NCBI RefSeq assembly: GCF_024753135.1
Contig: NZ_JANUGP010000011.1
Coordinates: forward strand, 62,001 to 126,000
Origin: Streptomyces pyxinicus
GTDB lineage: Bacteria > Actinomycetota > Actinomycetes > Streptomycetales > Streptomycetaceae
Direction of reading: 5' to 3'
Length of the DNA stretch: 64,000 nt
The position numbers and the translations under genes were made by a program. Positions 25,031-36,227 of the stretch are shown piece after piece. Position 1 is the first letter of the stretch, and each line of letters opens with the position of its first letter. The notes beneath the pieces were generated by a model. That model saw nothing but the letters and a program-made list of their open reading frames with translations, was not told the DNA's origin and did not search any database.

Positions 25031-25058
25031 GACCGTGATCAAGCCCTTGATCACGGTC
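25031..25058. promoter_or_regulatory. 28-bp perfect palindrome upstream of the NlpC/P60 gene
   Basis: Arms GACCGTGATCAAG (25031-25043) and CTTGATCACGGTC (25046-25058) with a 2-nt centre, each containing TGATCA. It lies about 130 nt upstream of the NlpC start on its template. A 2-nt loop disfavours an RNA hairpin, so a dimeric regulator site is more likely. Sequence between it and the nuo promoter region (25060-25440) holds no supported gene. Confidence 0.5.
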
Positions 25059-25441
25059 TTTGATCATTACGTCCGAATTGCCCCACGCCTACCACCGGTT
25101 GGGTTGGTTGGCCAAGCCCGGTTCTCATCCGCCTCTCATCGATGTGGCGGAGGTCACGGAACGGTCTCCGGAGGGGAGGCGTCCGGTGCGCGCGGGGCTC
25201 GTGAACGCGCGCACGCGCCCCGGCCCCGTCCACATCGGCCCCCGCTTCTCCCTCCGACGTGTGAACGGGCCCCCCTACCAGGCGACGGTGTCCAGTGCCA
25301 ATTTGCATGCGCCGGAACTCTATTGATATTGAGGCGACCCCTCTGGCCTGCGGCGACGGGCGAGAATGTCACTTCTGGTGATCAACTGAACGCTTCGCGT
25401 ATGAAGATCACTCATCATCCGGCTTCATGATCCTTCGTCAG

Positions 25442-25488
25442 GTGGTGGAGATCACAAAGCTTGTGGAATACCCCGTGTCGCAGATCAC
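25442..25488 (+). promoter_or_regulatory. Two CRP-like sites upstream of nuoA
   Basis: GTG-N6-ATCAC occurs at 25442-25455 and again at 25475-25488, exactly 33 bp apart (three helical turns). Each has a perfect TCACA right half and a partial GTG left half, the spacing used by CRP/FNR-family proteins. They lie just upstream of a possible -10 TAGGAT at 25502-25507. Regulator identity is inference. Confidence 0.4.
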
Positions 25489-25523
25489 AGAGCGGCAGGC
25501 ATAGGATGCGAGGCAGTTGGGCT

Positions 25524-25539
25524 TGTGACCTGCTTCACA
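25524..25539 (+). promoter_or_regulatory. Rex operator of the nuo operon
   Basis: TGTGACCTGCTTCACA matches the Rex operator consensus TGTGAACNNNTTCACA at 12 of 13 defined bases. Rex is the NADH/NAD-sensing repressor known to control nuo, cyd and rex-hem genes in S. coelicolor. The site is 107 bp upstream of the nuoA GTG, just downstream of the candidate -10 at 25502, a repressing position. Confidence 0.8.
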
Positions 25540-25646
25540 TGTTCTCGATCTTCGCCGGGACGGGCGGGGTTCGTGGGACCGGTGAGGCGCGAGTGAGCCC
25601 AGTGCAACCGCCAGCAGTCAGCGCCGACTGAGAGGAGCGAGGAGCG

Positions 25647-26006
25647 GTGAACGCGTATGCGCCCATCCTCGTACTGGGAGCCCTCGGGGCAGGCTTTGCG
25701 ATCTTCTCCGTGGTCATGGCCACGCTGATCGGTCCGAAGCGGTACAACCGCGCCAAGCTCGAAGCCTACGAGTGCGGTATCGAGCCGACCCCCACGCCGG
25801 CCGGCGGCGGGCGCTTCCCCATCAAGTACTACCTGACGGCGATGCTCTTCATCGTCTTCGACATCGAGATCGTCTTCCTCTACCCCTGGGCCGTCACCTT
25901 CGACGCCCTGGGGATCTTCGGGCTCGTGGAGATGCTGCTCTTCGTGCTCACCGTCTTCGTCGCGTACGCGTACGTATGGCGGCGCGGCGGCCTGGAATGG
26001 GACTGA
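25647..26006 (+). CDS. nuoA: NADH-quinone oxidoreductase subunit A
   Basis: 119 aa membrane subunit of complex I with three TM helices (about 5-25, 61-81, 88-110). Conserved loop YECGIEPTPTP and FPIKYYLTAMLFIVFDIEI contain the Cys and acidic residues near the quinone site. GTG start after GAGGAGCGAGGAGCG. First gene of the 14-gene operon; 15 nt to nuoB. Confidence 0.96.
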   Translation: MNAYAPILVLGALGAGFAIFSVVMATLIGPKRYNRAKLEAYECGIEPTPTPAGGGRFPIKYYLTAMLFIVFDIEIVFLYPWAVTFDALGIFGLVEMLLFVLTVFVAYAYVWRRGGLEWD

Positions 26007-26021
26007 GGGGCCTTTAACGAC

Positions 26022-26572
<551 letters not shown>

Positions 26573-26576
<4 letters not shown>

Positions 26577-27354
26577 GCGACGCCCACGGCCACAACGGCG
26601 CGAACGGGTCCGCGGACGGCGCGAACGGGTCCGCGGACGGGGTGAACCCCGAGAAGGACCTCTCCGCGTCCAACCTCCCCGGCCAGCGCGGCCAGGGCGG
26701 TGAGGAGATCCGCGTCCAGCGCGGCATGTTCGGCGCGAACAACGGCGGCGACACCTCCGGCTACGGCGGCCTGGTCCGCTCCGTCCGGCTCCCCGGACCG
26801 GCCACCCGCCCCTACGGCGGCTGGTTCGACGAGGTCGCCGACGAGCTGGAGGGCGCCCTGGAGGAACAGGGCCTGCTGCCCGAGAACGCCATCGAGAAGA
26901 CGGTCGTCGACCGCGACGAGCTGACCTTCCACATCGAGCGCGAGCACCTGCTCCGCGTCGCCCGCACCCTGCGCGACGACCCCGCCCTGCGCTTCGAACT
27001 GTGCACCGGCGTCAGCGGCGTCCACTACCCGCACGACACGGGCCGCGAGCTGCACGCCGTCTACCACCTGCGCTCGATCACCCACAACCGGCTGATCCGG
27101 CTGGAGGTCAGCGCCCCCGACGGCGACCCGCGCGTCCCGTCCCTGGTGCCGGTCTACCCGACCAACGACTGGCACGAGCGCGAGACCTACGACTTCTTCG
27201 GGATCGTCTTCGACGGTCACCCGGCCCTGACCCGGATCATGATGCCGGACGACTGGCAGGGCCACCCGCAGCGCAAGGACTACCCCCTCGGCGGCATCGC
27301 CGTCGAGTACAAGGGCGCCCAGATCCCGGCTCCGGACCAGCGGAGGTCGTACTC

Positions 27355-27358
<4 letters not shown>
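26573..27358 (+). CDS. nuoC: NADH-quinone oxidoreductase subunit C
   Basis: 261 aa, separate from nuoD (not fused as in E. coli). Core 30-kDa domain: LTFHIEREHLLRVARTL, YHLRSITHNRLIRLEV, NDWHERETYDFFGIVFDGHP and RKDYPLGG. The first about 65 residues are a low-complexity Gly/Asn/Ala extension that includes a perfect GANGSAD duplication. GTG start overlaps nuoB by 4 nt. Confidence 0.95.
26596..26637 (+). repeat. Perfect 21-nt tandem repeat in nuoC
   Basis: Two identical 21-nt units (26596-26616, 26617-26637) encode a doubled GANGSAD heptapeptide in the disordered N-terminal tail of NuoC; the third, imperfect GVN follows. Confidence 0.9.
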
Positions 27359-28673
<1,315 letters not shown>

Positions 28674-28677
<4 letters not shown>

Positions 28678-29543
28678 CCACCAGTTCCTCGGAGCGGGGC
28701 GTCAGCCTGGGCATGCCGGAACTGCCCTCACCCGCCTACCCGGACGAGGTCCGGGCCCGGCTGGAGGCCGACGCGCGCGAGGTGATCGCGCGCTACCCGG
28801 ACTCCCGGTCCGCCCTGCTGCCCCTGCTCCACCTCGTGCAGTCGGAAGAAGGCCACGTCACGCGCACCGGGATGCGGTTCTGCGCGGACATGCTGGACCT
28901 GACGACGGCCGAGGTCACCGCCGTCGCCACCTTCTACTCCATGTACCGGCGCAAGCCGTCCGGTGACTACCAGGTCGGCGTGTGCACCAACACGCTGTGC
29001 GCGGTGATGGGCGGCGACGAGATCTTCGAGACCCTCCAGGAGCACCTCGGCGTCGGCAACGGCGAGACCACCGACGACGGCAAGGTCACCCTGGAGCACA
29101 TCGAGTGCAACGCGGCCTGCGACTTCGCGCCGGTCGTGATGGTCAACTGGGAGTTCTTCGACAACCAGACCCCGGCCGGCGCCAAGCGCCTGGTCGACGA
29201 CCTGCGCGCGGGGCAGCCCGTCGAGCCCACGCGCGGGGCGCGGCTGTGCACCTTCAAGGAGACCGCGCGGATTCTGGCCGGCTTCCCCGACGAGCGGCCC
29301 GGGGCCGTCGAGGAGGGCGGCAGTGCGGGACCCGCGTCGCTGGTGGGCCTTCGCCTGGCAAGGGGAGAGGCCGCACCCGCGCGCGTGGTCCATCCGCGCG
29401 ACGGCGGTCCGCAGGACGAACCGCAGGACCGGACGCCCGAACCGTCGCCGTCCGAGCACCTCAGCTCTCACGACGCGCCGCAGGAGACATCGGCCTCCGA
29501 CCCGGCCCACCCGGCAGGGCCGACCGCCGAGGAGGGGGAGTGA
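28674..29543 (+). CDS. nuoE: NADH-quinone oxidoreductase subunit E
   Basis: 289 aa 24-kDa subunit. The [2Fe-2S] N1a cluster has ligands in VCTNTLCAVMG and HIECNAACDFAPV. The core ends near residue 205; a C-terminal extension of about 85 residues is Pro/Glu/Asp-rich and disordered, longer than in most bacteria. GTG overlaps the nuoD stop by 4 nt, and the stop overlaps the nuoF ATG by one base. Confidence 0.95.
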
Positions 29544-30889
29544 TGACCGTGGTACCCGAGGTCAAGGACACGAGCCCGGAGAAGCTGCTCGCACCCGTGC
29601 TGTCGGCCTTCTGGGACGAGGACCGGTCCTGGTCGCTCGACGTCTACCGGAGGCACGAGGGGTACGAGGGGCTCCGCACGGCACTCGCCATGTCACCGGA
29701 CGACCTGATCGCGTACGTCAAGGAGTCCGGTCTGCGCGGGCGCGGCGGCGCGGGGTTCCCGACCGGAATGAAGTGGCAGTTCATTCCGCAGGGTGATGGA
29801 AAACCGCACTATCTAGTTGTCAACGCCGACGAATCGGAGCCCGGTACCTGCAAGGACATCCCGCTCCTCTTCGCGAACCCGCACAGCCTCATCGAGGGCA
29901 TCGTCATCGCGTGTTACGCCATCAGGTCGTCGCATGCCTTCATCTATCTGCGGGGCGAGGTCGTCCCCGTCCTGCGGCGGTTGCACGAGGCCGTGCGCGA
30001 GGCCTACGCGGCGGGCTACCTCGGCGAGAACATCCTGGGCAGCGGGCTCGACCTCGATCTCACCGTGCACGCCGGCGCCGGCGCGTACATCTGCGGTGAG
30101 GAGACCGCGCTGCTCGACTCGCTCGAAGGCCGCCGTGGTCAACCGCGACTGCGTCCCCCTTTCCCTGCCGTCGAAGGGCTCTACGCCTGCCCGACTGTGG
30201 TGAATAACGTCGAGTCGATCGCGTCGGTTCCCGCGATCCTGAAAAACGGGAAAGACTGGTTCAGGTCGATGGGCAGCGAGAAGTCCCCGGGCTTCACGCT
30301 CTACTCGCTCAGCGGCCATGTCGCGAGCCCCGGCCAGTACGAGGCCCCGCTCGGCATCACGCTCCGCCAGCTCCTCGACATGAGCGGCGGGATGCGGTCC
30401 GGCCACCGCCTGAAGTTCTGGACGCCGGGCGGCTCCTCGACGCCGATGTTCACCGACGAGCACCTCGACGTCCCCCTCGACTACGAAGGGGTCGGGGCCG
30501 CCGGTTCCATGCTCGGCACCAAGGCCCTGCAGTGCTTCGACGAGACGACCTGCGTGGTGCGGGCGGTGACCCGCTGGACCGAGTTCTACGCCCACGAGTC
30601 CTGCGGCAAGTGCACACCCTGCCGCGAAGGGACGTACTGGCTGGTGCAGTTGCTGCGGGACATCGAGGCCGGCAAGGGCGTGATGTCCGACCTCGACAAG
30701 CTGAACGACATCGCCGACAACATCAACGGCAAGTCGTTCTGCGCCCTCGGCGACGGCGCCGCGTCCCCCATCTTCTCCTCGCTCACGTACTTCCGCGAGG
30801 AGTACGAGGAGCACATCACGGGCCGGGGCTGCCCCTTCGACCCGGCCAAGTCGACGGCCTGGGCGGACCGCCCGGAGGTGAACGCATGA
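29543..30889 (+). CDS. nuoF: NADH-quinone oxidoreductase subunit F
   Basis: 448 aa 51-kDa NADH-binding subunit with FMN and cluster N3. GRGGAGFPTGMKWQF (about residue 67) binds NADH; NADESEPGTCKD and GAGAYICGEETAL bind FMN; ESCGKCTPCREGTYW (about 352) holds three of four N3 cysteines. The ATG shares one base with the nuoE stop. Slightly less GC-rich codon use around 29800-30260 than in its neighbours. Confidence 0.97.
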   Translation: MTVVPEVKDTSPEKLLAPVLSAFWDEDRSWSLDVYRRHEGYEGLRTALAMSPDDLIAYVKESGLRGRGGAGFPTGMKWQFIPQGDGKPHYLVVNADESEPGTCKDIPLLFANPHSLIEGIVIACYAIRSSHAFIYLRGEVVPVLRRLHEAVREAYAAGYLGENILGSGLDLDLTVHAGAGAYICGEETALLDSLEGRRGQPRLRPPFPAVEGLYACPTVVNNVESIASVPAILKNGKDWFRSMGSEKSPGFTLYSLSGHVASPGQYEAPLGITLRQLLDMSGGMRSGHRLKFWTPGGSSTPMFTDEHLDVPLDYEGVGAAGSMLGTKALQCFDETTCVVRAVTRWTEFYAHESCGKCTPCREGTYWLVQLLRDIEAGKGVMSDLDKLNDIADNINGKSFCALGDGAASPIFSSLTYFREEYEEHITGRGCPFDPAKSTAWADRPEVNA

Positions 30890-33390
30890 CCGTGACCACC
30901 AGCGCCCCCTCGGGAGGGGGCCAGGCGGCGGTCCCGCCGGAGGACCTCGTCACGCTGACGATCGACGGCATCGAGATCAGCGTGCCCAAGGGCACCCTGG
31001 TCATCCGGGCCGCCGAACAGCTCGGCATCGAGATCCCGCGGTTCTGCGACCACCCCCTCCTCGACCCGGCCGGCGCCTGCCGCCAGTGCATCGTCGAGGT
31101 CGAGGGCCAGCGCAAGCCGATGGCGTCCTGCACCATCACCTGCACCGACGGCATGGTGGTGAAGACGCAGCTCACCTCGCCGGTCGCCGAGAAGGCCCAG
31201 CACGGCGTGATGGAGCTGCTGCTCATCAACCACCCGCTGGACTGCCCGGTCTGCGACAAGGGCGGCGAGTGCCCGCTGCAGAACCAGGCCATGTCGCACG
31301 GCAACGCCGAGTCCCGCTTCGAGGGCCGCAAGCGCACCTACGAGAAGCCCGTACCGATCTCCACGCAGGTCCTGCTCGACCGCGAGCGGTGCGTGCTGTG
31401 CGCCCGGTGCACCCGCTTCTCCAACCAGGTCGCCGGCGACCCGATGATCGAGCTGGTCGAGCGGGGCGCGCTCCAGCAGGTCGGCACCGGCGAGGGCGAC
31501 CCCTTCGAGTCGTACTTCTCCGGCAACACCATCCAGATCTGCCCGGTCGGCGCCCTGACCTCCGCGGCCTACCGGTTCCGCTCCCGCCCCTTCGACCTGA
31601 TCTCCTCGCCCTCGGTCTGCGAGCACTGCGCGGGCGGCTGCGCCACCCGCACCGACCACCGGCGCGGCAAGGTCATGCGGCGGCTCGCGGCCAACGAGCC
31701 CGAGGTCAACGAGGAGTGGATCTGCGACAAGGGACGCTTCGGGTTCCGCTACGCGCAGCAGCGCGACCGCCTGGAGACGCCCCTCGTCCGCAACGCCGGG
31801 GGCGTCCTGGAGCCCGCGTCCTGGCCGGAGGCCCTGGAAGCGGCGGCCCGCGGCCTGACCGCCGCCCGCTCCCGGGCCGGGGTCCTGGTCGGCGGCCGGC
31901 TGACCGTCGAGGACGCCTACGCGTACAGCAAGTTCGCGCGCGTGGCGCTCGACAGCAACGACATCGACTTCCGCGCGCGCGTGCACAGCGCCGAGGAGGC
32001 CGACTTCCTCGCCGCCCGCGTGGCGGGCCGCGGCCGGGACCTCGACGGCACCGGGGTCACGTACACCGCGCTGGAGCAGGCGCCCGCGGTGCTGCTCGTC
32101 GGCTTCGAGTCCGAGGAGGAGGCGCCCGGCGTCTTCCTGCGGCTGCGCAAGGCCTGGCGCAAGCACAAGCAGCAGGTGTTCGCGCTGGCCACGCACGCCA
32201 CCCGGGGCCTGGAGAAGGCGGGCGGCACCCTGCTGCCGGCCGCGCCGGGCACCGAGACCGAGTGGCTGGACGCCCTCGCGAGCGGCACCGGCCTGGAGGC
32301 GTCCGGCACCCTGGCCGCCTCGGCGCTGCGCGCGGACGGCGCGGTCATCGTCGTCGGCGAGCGGCTCGCCTCGGTCGCCGGCGGCCTGACGGCCGCCGTA
32401 CGCGCGGCCACCGCGACCGGCGCGCGGTTGGTGTGGATCCCGCGCCGGGCCGGAGAGCGCGGCGCGATCGAGGCGGGCGCGCTGCCCGCGCTGCTGCCGG
32501 GCGGCCGGCCGGCGACCGACCCGCGCGCGCGGGAGGAGGTCGCCGCCGTCTGGGGGCTCGCCGAACTCCCCGCGCGCTACGGCCGCGACACCCACCAGAT
32601 CGTCGAGTCCGCCGCCACCGGCGAACTCTCGGCGCTGGTCGTCGCCGGCGTCGAGGTCGCCGACCTGCCCGACCCGGCACGCGCGCGTGAGGCGCTCGAC
32701 AGCGTCGGCTTCCTGGTGTCGCTGGAGCTGCGGCCCGGCGAGGTCACCGAGCGCGCCGACGTCGTCCTGCCGGTCGCCGCGGTCGCCGAGAAGGCGGGCA
32801 CCTTCCTCAACTGGGAGGGCCGGGTGCGGTTCTTCGAGGCCGCGCTCAAGCCCGACCAGATGACCCGCCGGCTCGCCCCCGCCGACGCCCGCGTCCTCCA
32901 GATGCTGGCCGACGCCATGGACGTCCACCTGGGGCTGCCCGATCTGCGCACCACGCGCGCGGAGATCGACCGGCTCGGCCCCTGGGACGGAGCGCGCGCC
33001 TCGGCGCCCGCCGAGTCCGGGGGCGTACTGCCCCGCCCGGCCGCCGGAGAGGCCGTGCTCGCGGGCCACCGGCTGCTGCTCGACCGGGGCCTGCTCCAGC
33101 AGGGCGACGAGGCGCTCGCCGGCACCCGGCACACCGCCCACGCGCGCGTGTCGGCCGCGACGGCCGCCGAGGCGGGCGTCAAGGACGGCGAGGCGCTCGC
33201 CGTCACCGGCCCCGCCGGCAGCGTCGAACTGCCGCTGCGGATCACCGAGATGCCCGACCGGGTGGTGTGGCTCCCGCTGAACTCCGCGGGCGCCGGCGTC
33301 GCCTCCGACACCGGGGCACAGCCCGGTTCCCTCGTCCGTATCGGCCCGGCGGCGTTCGCCGAGGGGGCCCCCAAGGAGGTGGAGGCATGA
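30886..33390 (+). CDS. nuoG: NADH-quinone oxidoreductase subunit G
   Basis: 834 aa 75-kDa iron-sulfur subunit. N-terminal [2Fe-2S] ferredoxin domain (PRFCDHPLLDPAGACRQC), His-Cys cluster (HPLDCPVCDKGGECPLQNQ), CVLCARCTRFSNQ and ICPVGALT. A further CEHCAGGC...WICDKGRFGF motif supplies the extra N7 cluster found in E. coli, Thermus and actinobacteria. A molybdopterin-oxidoreductase-like C-terminal half has no cofactor role. Overlaps nuoF by 4 nt and nuoH by 4 nt. Confidence 0.96.
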   Translation: MTVTTSAPSGGGQAAVPPEDLVTLTIDGIEISVPKGTLVIRAAEQLGIEIPRFCDHPLLDPAGACRQCIVEVEGQRKPMASCTITCTDGMVVKTQLTSPVAEKAQHGVMELLLINHPLDCPVCDKGGECPLQNQAMSHGNAESRFEGRKRTYEKPVPISTQVLLDRERCVLCARCTRFSNQVAGDPMIELVERGALQQVGTGEGDPFESYFSGNTIQICPVGALTSAAYRFRSRPFDLISSPSVCEHCAGGCATRTDHRRGKVMRRLAANEPEVNEEWICDKGRFGFRYAQQRDRLETPLVRNAGGVLEPASWPEALEAAARGLTAARSRAGVLVGGRLTVEDAYAYSKFARVALDSNDIDFRARVHSAEEADFLAARVAGRGRDLDGTGVTYTALEQAPAVLLVGFESEEEAPGVFLRLRKAWRKHKQQVFALATHATRGLEKAGGTLLPAAPGTETEWLDALASGTGLEASGTLAASALRADGAVIVVGERLASVAGGLTAAVRAATATGARLVWIPRRAGERGAIEAGALPALLPGGRPATDPRAREEVAAVWGLAELPARYGRDTHQIVESAATGELSALVVAGVEVADLPDPARAREALDSVGFLVSLELRPGEVTERADVVLPVAAVAEKAGTFLNWEGRVRFFEAALKPDQMTRRLAPADARVLQMLADAMDVHLGLPDLRTTRAEIDRLGPWDGARASAPAESGGVLPRPAAGEAVLAGHRLLLDRGLLQQGDEALAGTRHTAHARVSAATAAEAGVKDGEALAVTGPAGSVELPLRITEMPDRVVWLPLNSAGAGVASDTGAQPGSLVRIGPAAFAEGAPKEVEA

Positions 33391-34751
33391 GCCCGTACCT
33401 CGCCGCGGAAGACCTCTCGATGTTCGGCCGCGACCCCTGGTGGCTCGTCGTCGTCAAGGCCGTCTTCTGCTTCGCGTTCCTGATGGTGACCGTGCTGTTC
33501 TCCATCGTCTGGGAACGCAAGGTCGTCGCCTGGATGCAGTTGCGCATCGGACCCAACCGGCACGGCCCCTGGGGCATGCTCCAGTCGCTCGCCGACGGTG
33601 TGAAGCTGATGCTCAAGGAGGACGTCGTCGTCAAACGCGCGGACAAGGCGGTGTACGTCCTCGCGCCGATCGTCGCGGCCATCCCGGCCTTCATGGCGAT
33701 CGCGGTGATCCCCTTCGGACCGTCCGGGGGCGAGATCTCGGTCTTCGGCCACCGCACCGCGATGCAGCTCACCGACCTGCCGATCGCGATGCTCTACATC
33801 CTCGCGGTCGCCTCCGTCGGCATCTACGGCATCGTGCTCGCGGGCTGGAGTTCCGGCTCCACCTACCCGCTCCTCGGCGGCCTGCGCTCCTGCGCGCAGA
33901 TGATCTCCTACGAGATCGCGATGGGCGCCGCCTTCGCGTCGGTGTTCCTCTACTCGGGATCGATGTCGACGTCCACGATCGTGGAACAGCAGCACGACCG
34001 CTGGTACATCCTGCTGCTGCCGGTGTCCTTCCTGATCTACATCGTCACGATGATCGGGGAGACCAACCGCGCCCCGTTCGACATGCCGGAGTCCGAGGGC
34101 GACCTGGTCGGCGGCTTCAACACCGAGTACTCGTCCATCAAGTTCGCGATGTTCATGCTCGCCGAGTACGTGAACATGGTGACGGTCTCGGCCGTGTCGA
34201 CCACCCTCTTCCTCGGCGGCTGGCGTGCCCCCTGGCCGGTCAGCGGCTTCTGGGCGGGCGCCAACCACGGCTGGTGGCCGCTGCTCTGGTTCGTCGTCAA
34301 GGTCCAGCTGCTGCTGTTCTTCTTCATCTGGCTGCGCGGCACGCTCCCGCGGGTCCGCTACGACCAGCTGATGAAGCTCGGCTGGAAGGTCCTCATCCCG
34401 GTCTCGGTGGTCTGGCTGATGCTCGTCGCGAGCGTGCGGGCACTGCGCAACGAGAACTACGACTTCGCCGACATCGCGCTCTACGTCGGCGGCGGCGTCC
34501 TGGCCCTGCTGCTGGTCTCCTTCGTCGCCGACCTGTTCCGCGAGAAGGGCCGCAAGGCCGAGCAGCCGGCCGCCGAGCAGCTCGGATTCGACCCGATGGC
34601 GGGCGGATTCCCGGTACCGCCACTGCCCGGACAGGAGTTGCCGCCGGTGCCCAGGCGCCGCCCGCGCCGGGAGCGGGAGCTGATTGTCAGTGGCGGGGTG
34701 GACACTGTCAGTGACGGATCTACGGATGGAAAGGAGGCGTCCGATGACTGA
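33387..34751 (+). CDS. nuoH: NADH-quinone oxidoreductase subunit H
   Basis: 454 aa membrane subunit (about 8-9 TM) that forms the quinone chamber floor. Conserved ERKVVAWMQLRIGPNRHGPW, QSLADGVKLMLKED and ETNRAPFDMPESEGDLVGGF loops are present. A charged, Pro-rich C-terminal tail of about 60 residues lies beyond the last helix. Overlaps nuoI by 8 nt. Confidence 0.97.
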   Translation: MSPYLAAEDLSMFGRDPWWLVVVKAVFCFAFLMVTVLFSIVWERKVVAWMQLRIGPNRHGPWGMLQSLADGVKLMLKEDVVVKRADKAVYVLAPIVAAIPAFMAIAVIPFGPSGGEISVFGHRTAMQLTDLPIAMLYILAVASVGIYGIVLAGWSSGSTYPLLGGLRSCAQMISYEIAMGAAFASVFLYSGSMSTSTIVEQQHDRWYILLLPVSFLIYIVTMIGETNRAPFDMPESEGDLVGGFNTEYSSIKFAMFMLAEYVNMVTVSAVSTTLFLGGWRAPWPVSGFWAGANHGWWPLLWFVVKVQLLLFFFIWLRGTLPRVRYDQLMKLGWKVLIPVSVVWLMLVASVRALRNENYDFADIALYVGGGVLALLLVSFVADLFREKGRKAEQPAAEQLGFDPMAGGFPVPPLPGQELPPVPRRRPRRERELIVSGGVDTVSDGSTDGKEASDD

Positions 34752-35385
34752 GGAACCCAAGGAGACCAAGCCCGGTTTCCAGAACCCCGTGGCCGGCTTC
34801 GGCGTGACCTTCAAGGCCATGTTCAAGAAGCGGCTGACCGAGCAGTACCCGGAGCAGAAGAAGACCACGGCTCCGCGGTTCCACGGACGGCACCAGCTCA
34901 ACCGCCATCCGGACGGCCTGGAGAAGTGCGTCGGCTGCGAGCTGTGCGCCTGGGCCTGCCCCGCCGACGCCATCTATGTCGAGGGCGCCGACAACACCGA
35001 CGAGGAGCGCTACTCGCCGGGCGAGCGGTACGGCCGCGTCTACCAGATCAACTACGCCCGCTGCATCCTGTGCGGGCTGTGCATCGAGGCGTGCCCCACG
35101 CGCGCGCTGACGATGACCAACGAGTTCGAGCTGGCGGACTCCAGCCGCGCCAACCTCATCTACACCAAGGAGCAGTTGCTGGCCGGCCTGGAGGAGGGCA
35201 TGGTCGAGACACCGCACGCGATCTTCCCCGGGACCGACGAACAGGACTACTACCGGGGCCTGGTGACGCACGCCGCACCCGGCACGGTCCCGCAGGCCGC
35301 CGTCTCCCGGGGCGAGGTCCCGCAGGAGGCCGCGTCCACCGTCGGTGAGGACGAGCCCGCCTCGGAGAAGGTGGTCGGCCGATGA
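34744..35385 (+). CDS. nuoI: NADH-quinone oxidoreductase subunit I
   Basis: 213 aa with two [4Fe-4S] clusters N6a and N6b: CVGCELCAWACPAD (about residue 63) and CILCGLCIEACPTRA (about 109). It bridges NuoG to NuoB. ATG has GGAAAGGAGG in the preceding codons of nuoH; overlaps nuoJ by 4 nt. The C-terminal 30 residues are acidic and non-conserved. Confidence 0.97.
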   Translation: MTEEPKETKPGFQNPVAGFGVTFKAMFKKRLTEQYPEQKKTTAPRFHGRHQLNRHPDGLEKCVGCELCAWACPADAIYVEGADNTDEERYSPGERYGRVYQINYARCILCGLCIEACPTRALTMTNEFELADSSRANLIYTKEQLLAGLEEGMVETPHAIFPGTDEQDYYRGLVTHAAPGTVPQAAVSRGEVPQEAASTVGEDEPASEKVVGR

Positions 35386-36227
35386 GCGCGCAGCAGCTCG
35401 CCGCCTACACCACCTCCACCGGTGAGGCCTTCCAGTTCTGGGTCCTCGGGACCGTCGCGGTCGTCGGCGCCCTGTCCACCGTCTTCATGAGGAAGGCCGT
35501 GCACAGCGCGCTCAGCCTGGCCGGCACCATGATCGTCCTGGCGGTGTTCTACCTCGCCAACGGCGCCTACTTCCTGGGCATCGTGCAGATCGTCGTCTAC
35601 ACCGGCGCGATCATGATGCTGTTCCTGTTCGTGGTGATGCTGGTCGGCGTCACGGCCGCGGACTCGCTGAAGGAGACCATCAAGGGCCAGCGCTGGCTGG
35701 CCCTGCTGAGCGGGCTCGGCTTCGGCATCCTGCTGTTCGCCGGCATCGGCAACGCCTCGCTGAAGGAGTTCGACGGCACCGGCCAGGCGAACGCGAACGG
35801 CAACGTGGAGGGCCTCGCCTCCCTCATCTTCACCAAGTACGTGTTCGCCTTCGAGATCACCGGCGCCCTGTTGATCACGGCCGCCGTCGGCGCCATGGTG
35901 CTCACCCACCGCGAGCGCACCGAGCGCGCGAAGACCCAGCGCGAGCTGGCCGAACAGCGCGTCCGCGAAGGCCGGCACGTGCCGCCGCTGCCCGCCCCGG
36001 GTGTCTACGCCCGGCACAACGCGGTGGACATCGCGGGCCTGCTGCCGGACGGCACGCCCTCGGAGCTGACCGTCAGCAAGACACTGCGCGAGCGCGGCCA
36101 GATCCGCGACGTCTCCACCGAGGCGCTGAACGACCTGCGGGCGCTGGAGCAGCGCGCGGAGGAACGCCTGGAGCGCACCGAGATCCGGCCGGCGACGTTC
36201 AAGCGGACCGAGGAGGCGTCGAAGTGA
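35382..36227 (+). CDS. nuoJ: NADH-quinone oxidoreductase subunit J
   Basis: 281 aa membrane subunit with five TM helices in the first about 180 residues, including the conserved YFLGIVQIVVYTGAIMMLFL helix that has the flexible pi-bulge. The C-terminal about 90 residues are soluble, charged and peculiar to actinobacterial NuoJ. ATG start overlaps nuoI stop by 4 nt. Confidence 0.95.
   Translation: MSAQQLAAYTTSTGEAFQFWVLGTVAVVGALSTVFMRKAVHSALSLAGTMIVLAVFYLANGAYFLGIVQIVVYTGAIMMLFLFVVMLVGVTAADSLKETIKGQRWLALLSGLGFGILLFAGIGNASLKEFDGTGQANANGNVEGLASLIFTKYVFAFEITGALLITAAVGAMVLTHRERTERAKTQRELAEQRVREGRHVPPLPAPGVYARHNAVDIAGLLPDGTPSELTVSKTLRERGQIRDVSTEALNDLRALEQRAEERLERTEIRPATFKRTEEASK

Noticed and set aside
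24904..25100. Possible ydaO riboswitch before the NlpC/P60 gene
   Set aside because: Conserved blocks (GGGGTGAAG, CCGAACCCGACAGCT) are absent, unlike at 50836-50982.
25023..25430. 135-codon open frame in the nlpC-nuoA gap
   Set aside because: No SD, no motif, composition like random GC-rich DNA; crosses the 28-bp palindrome.
30586..33141. 851-codon antisense frame across nuoG
   Set aside because: Antisense shadow created by third-position GC; nuoG motifs are unambiguous.
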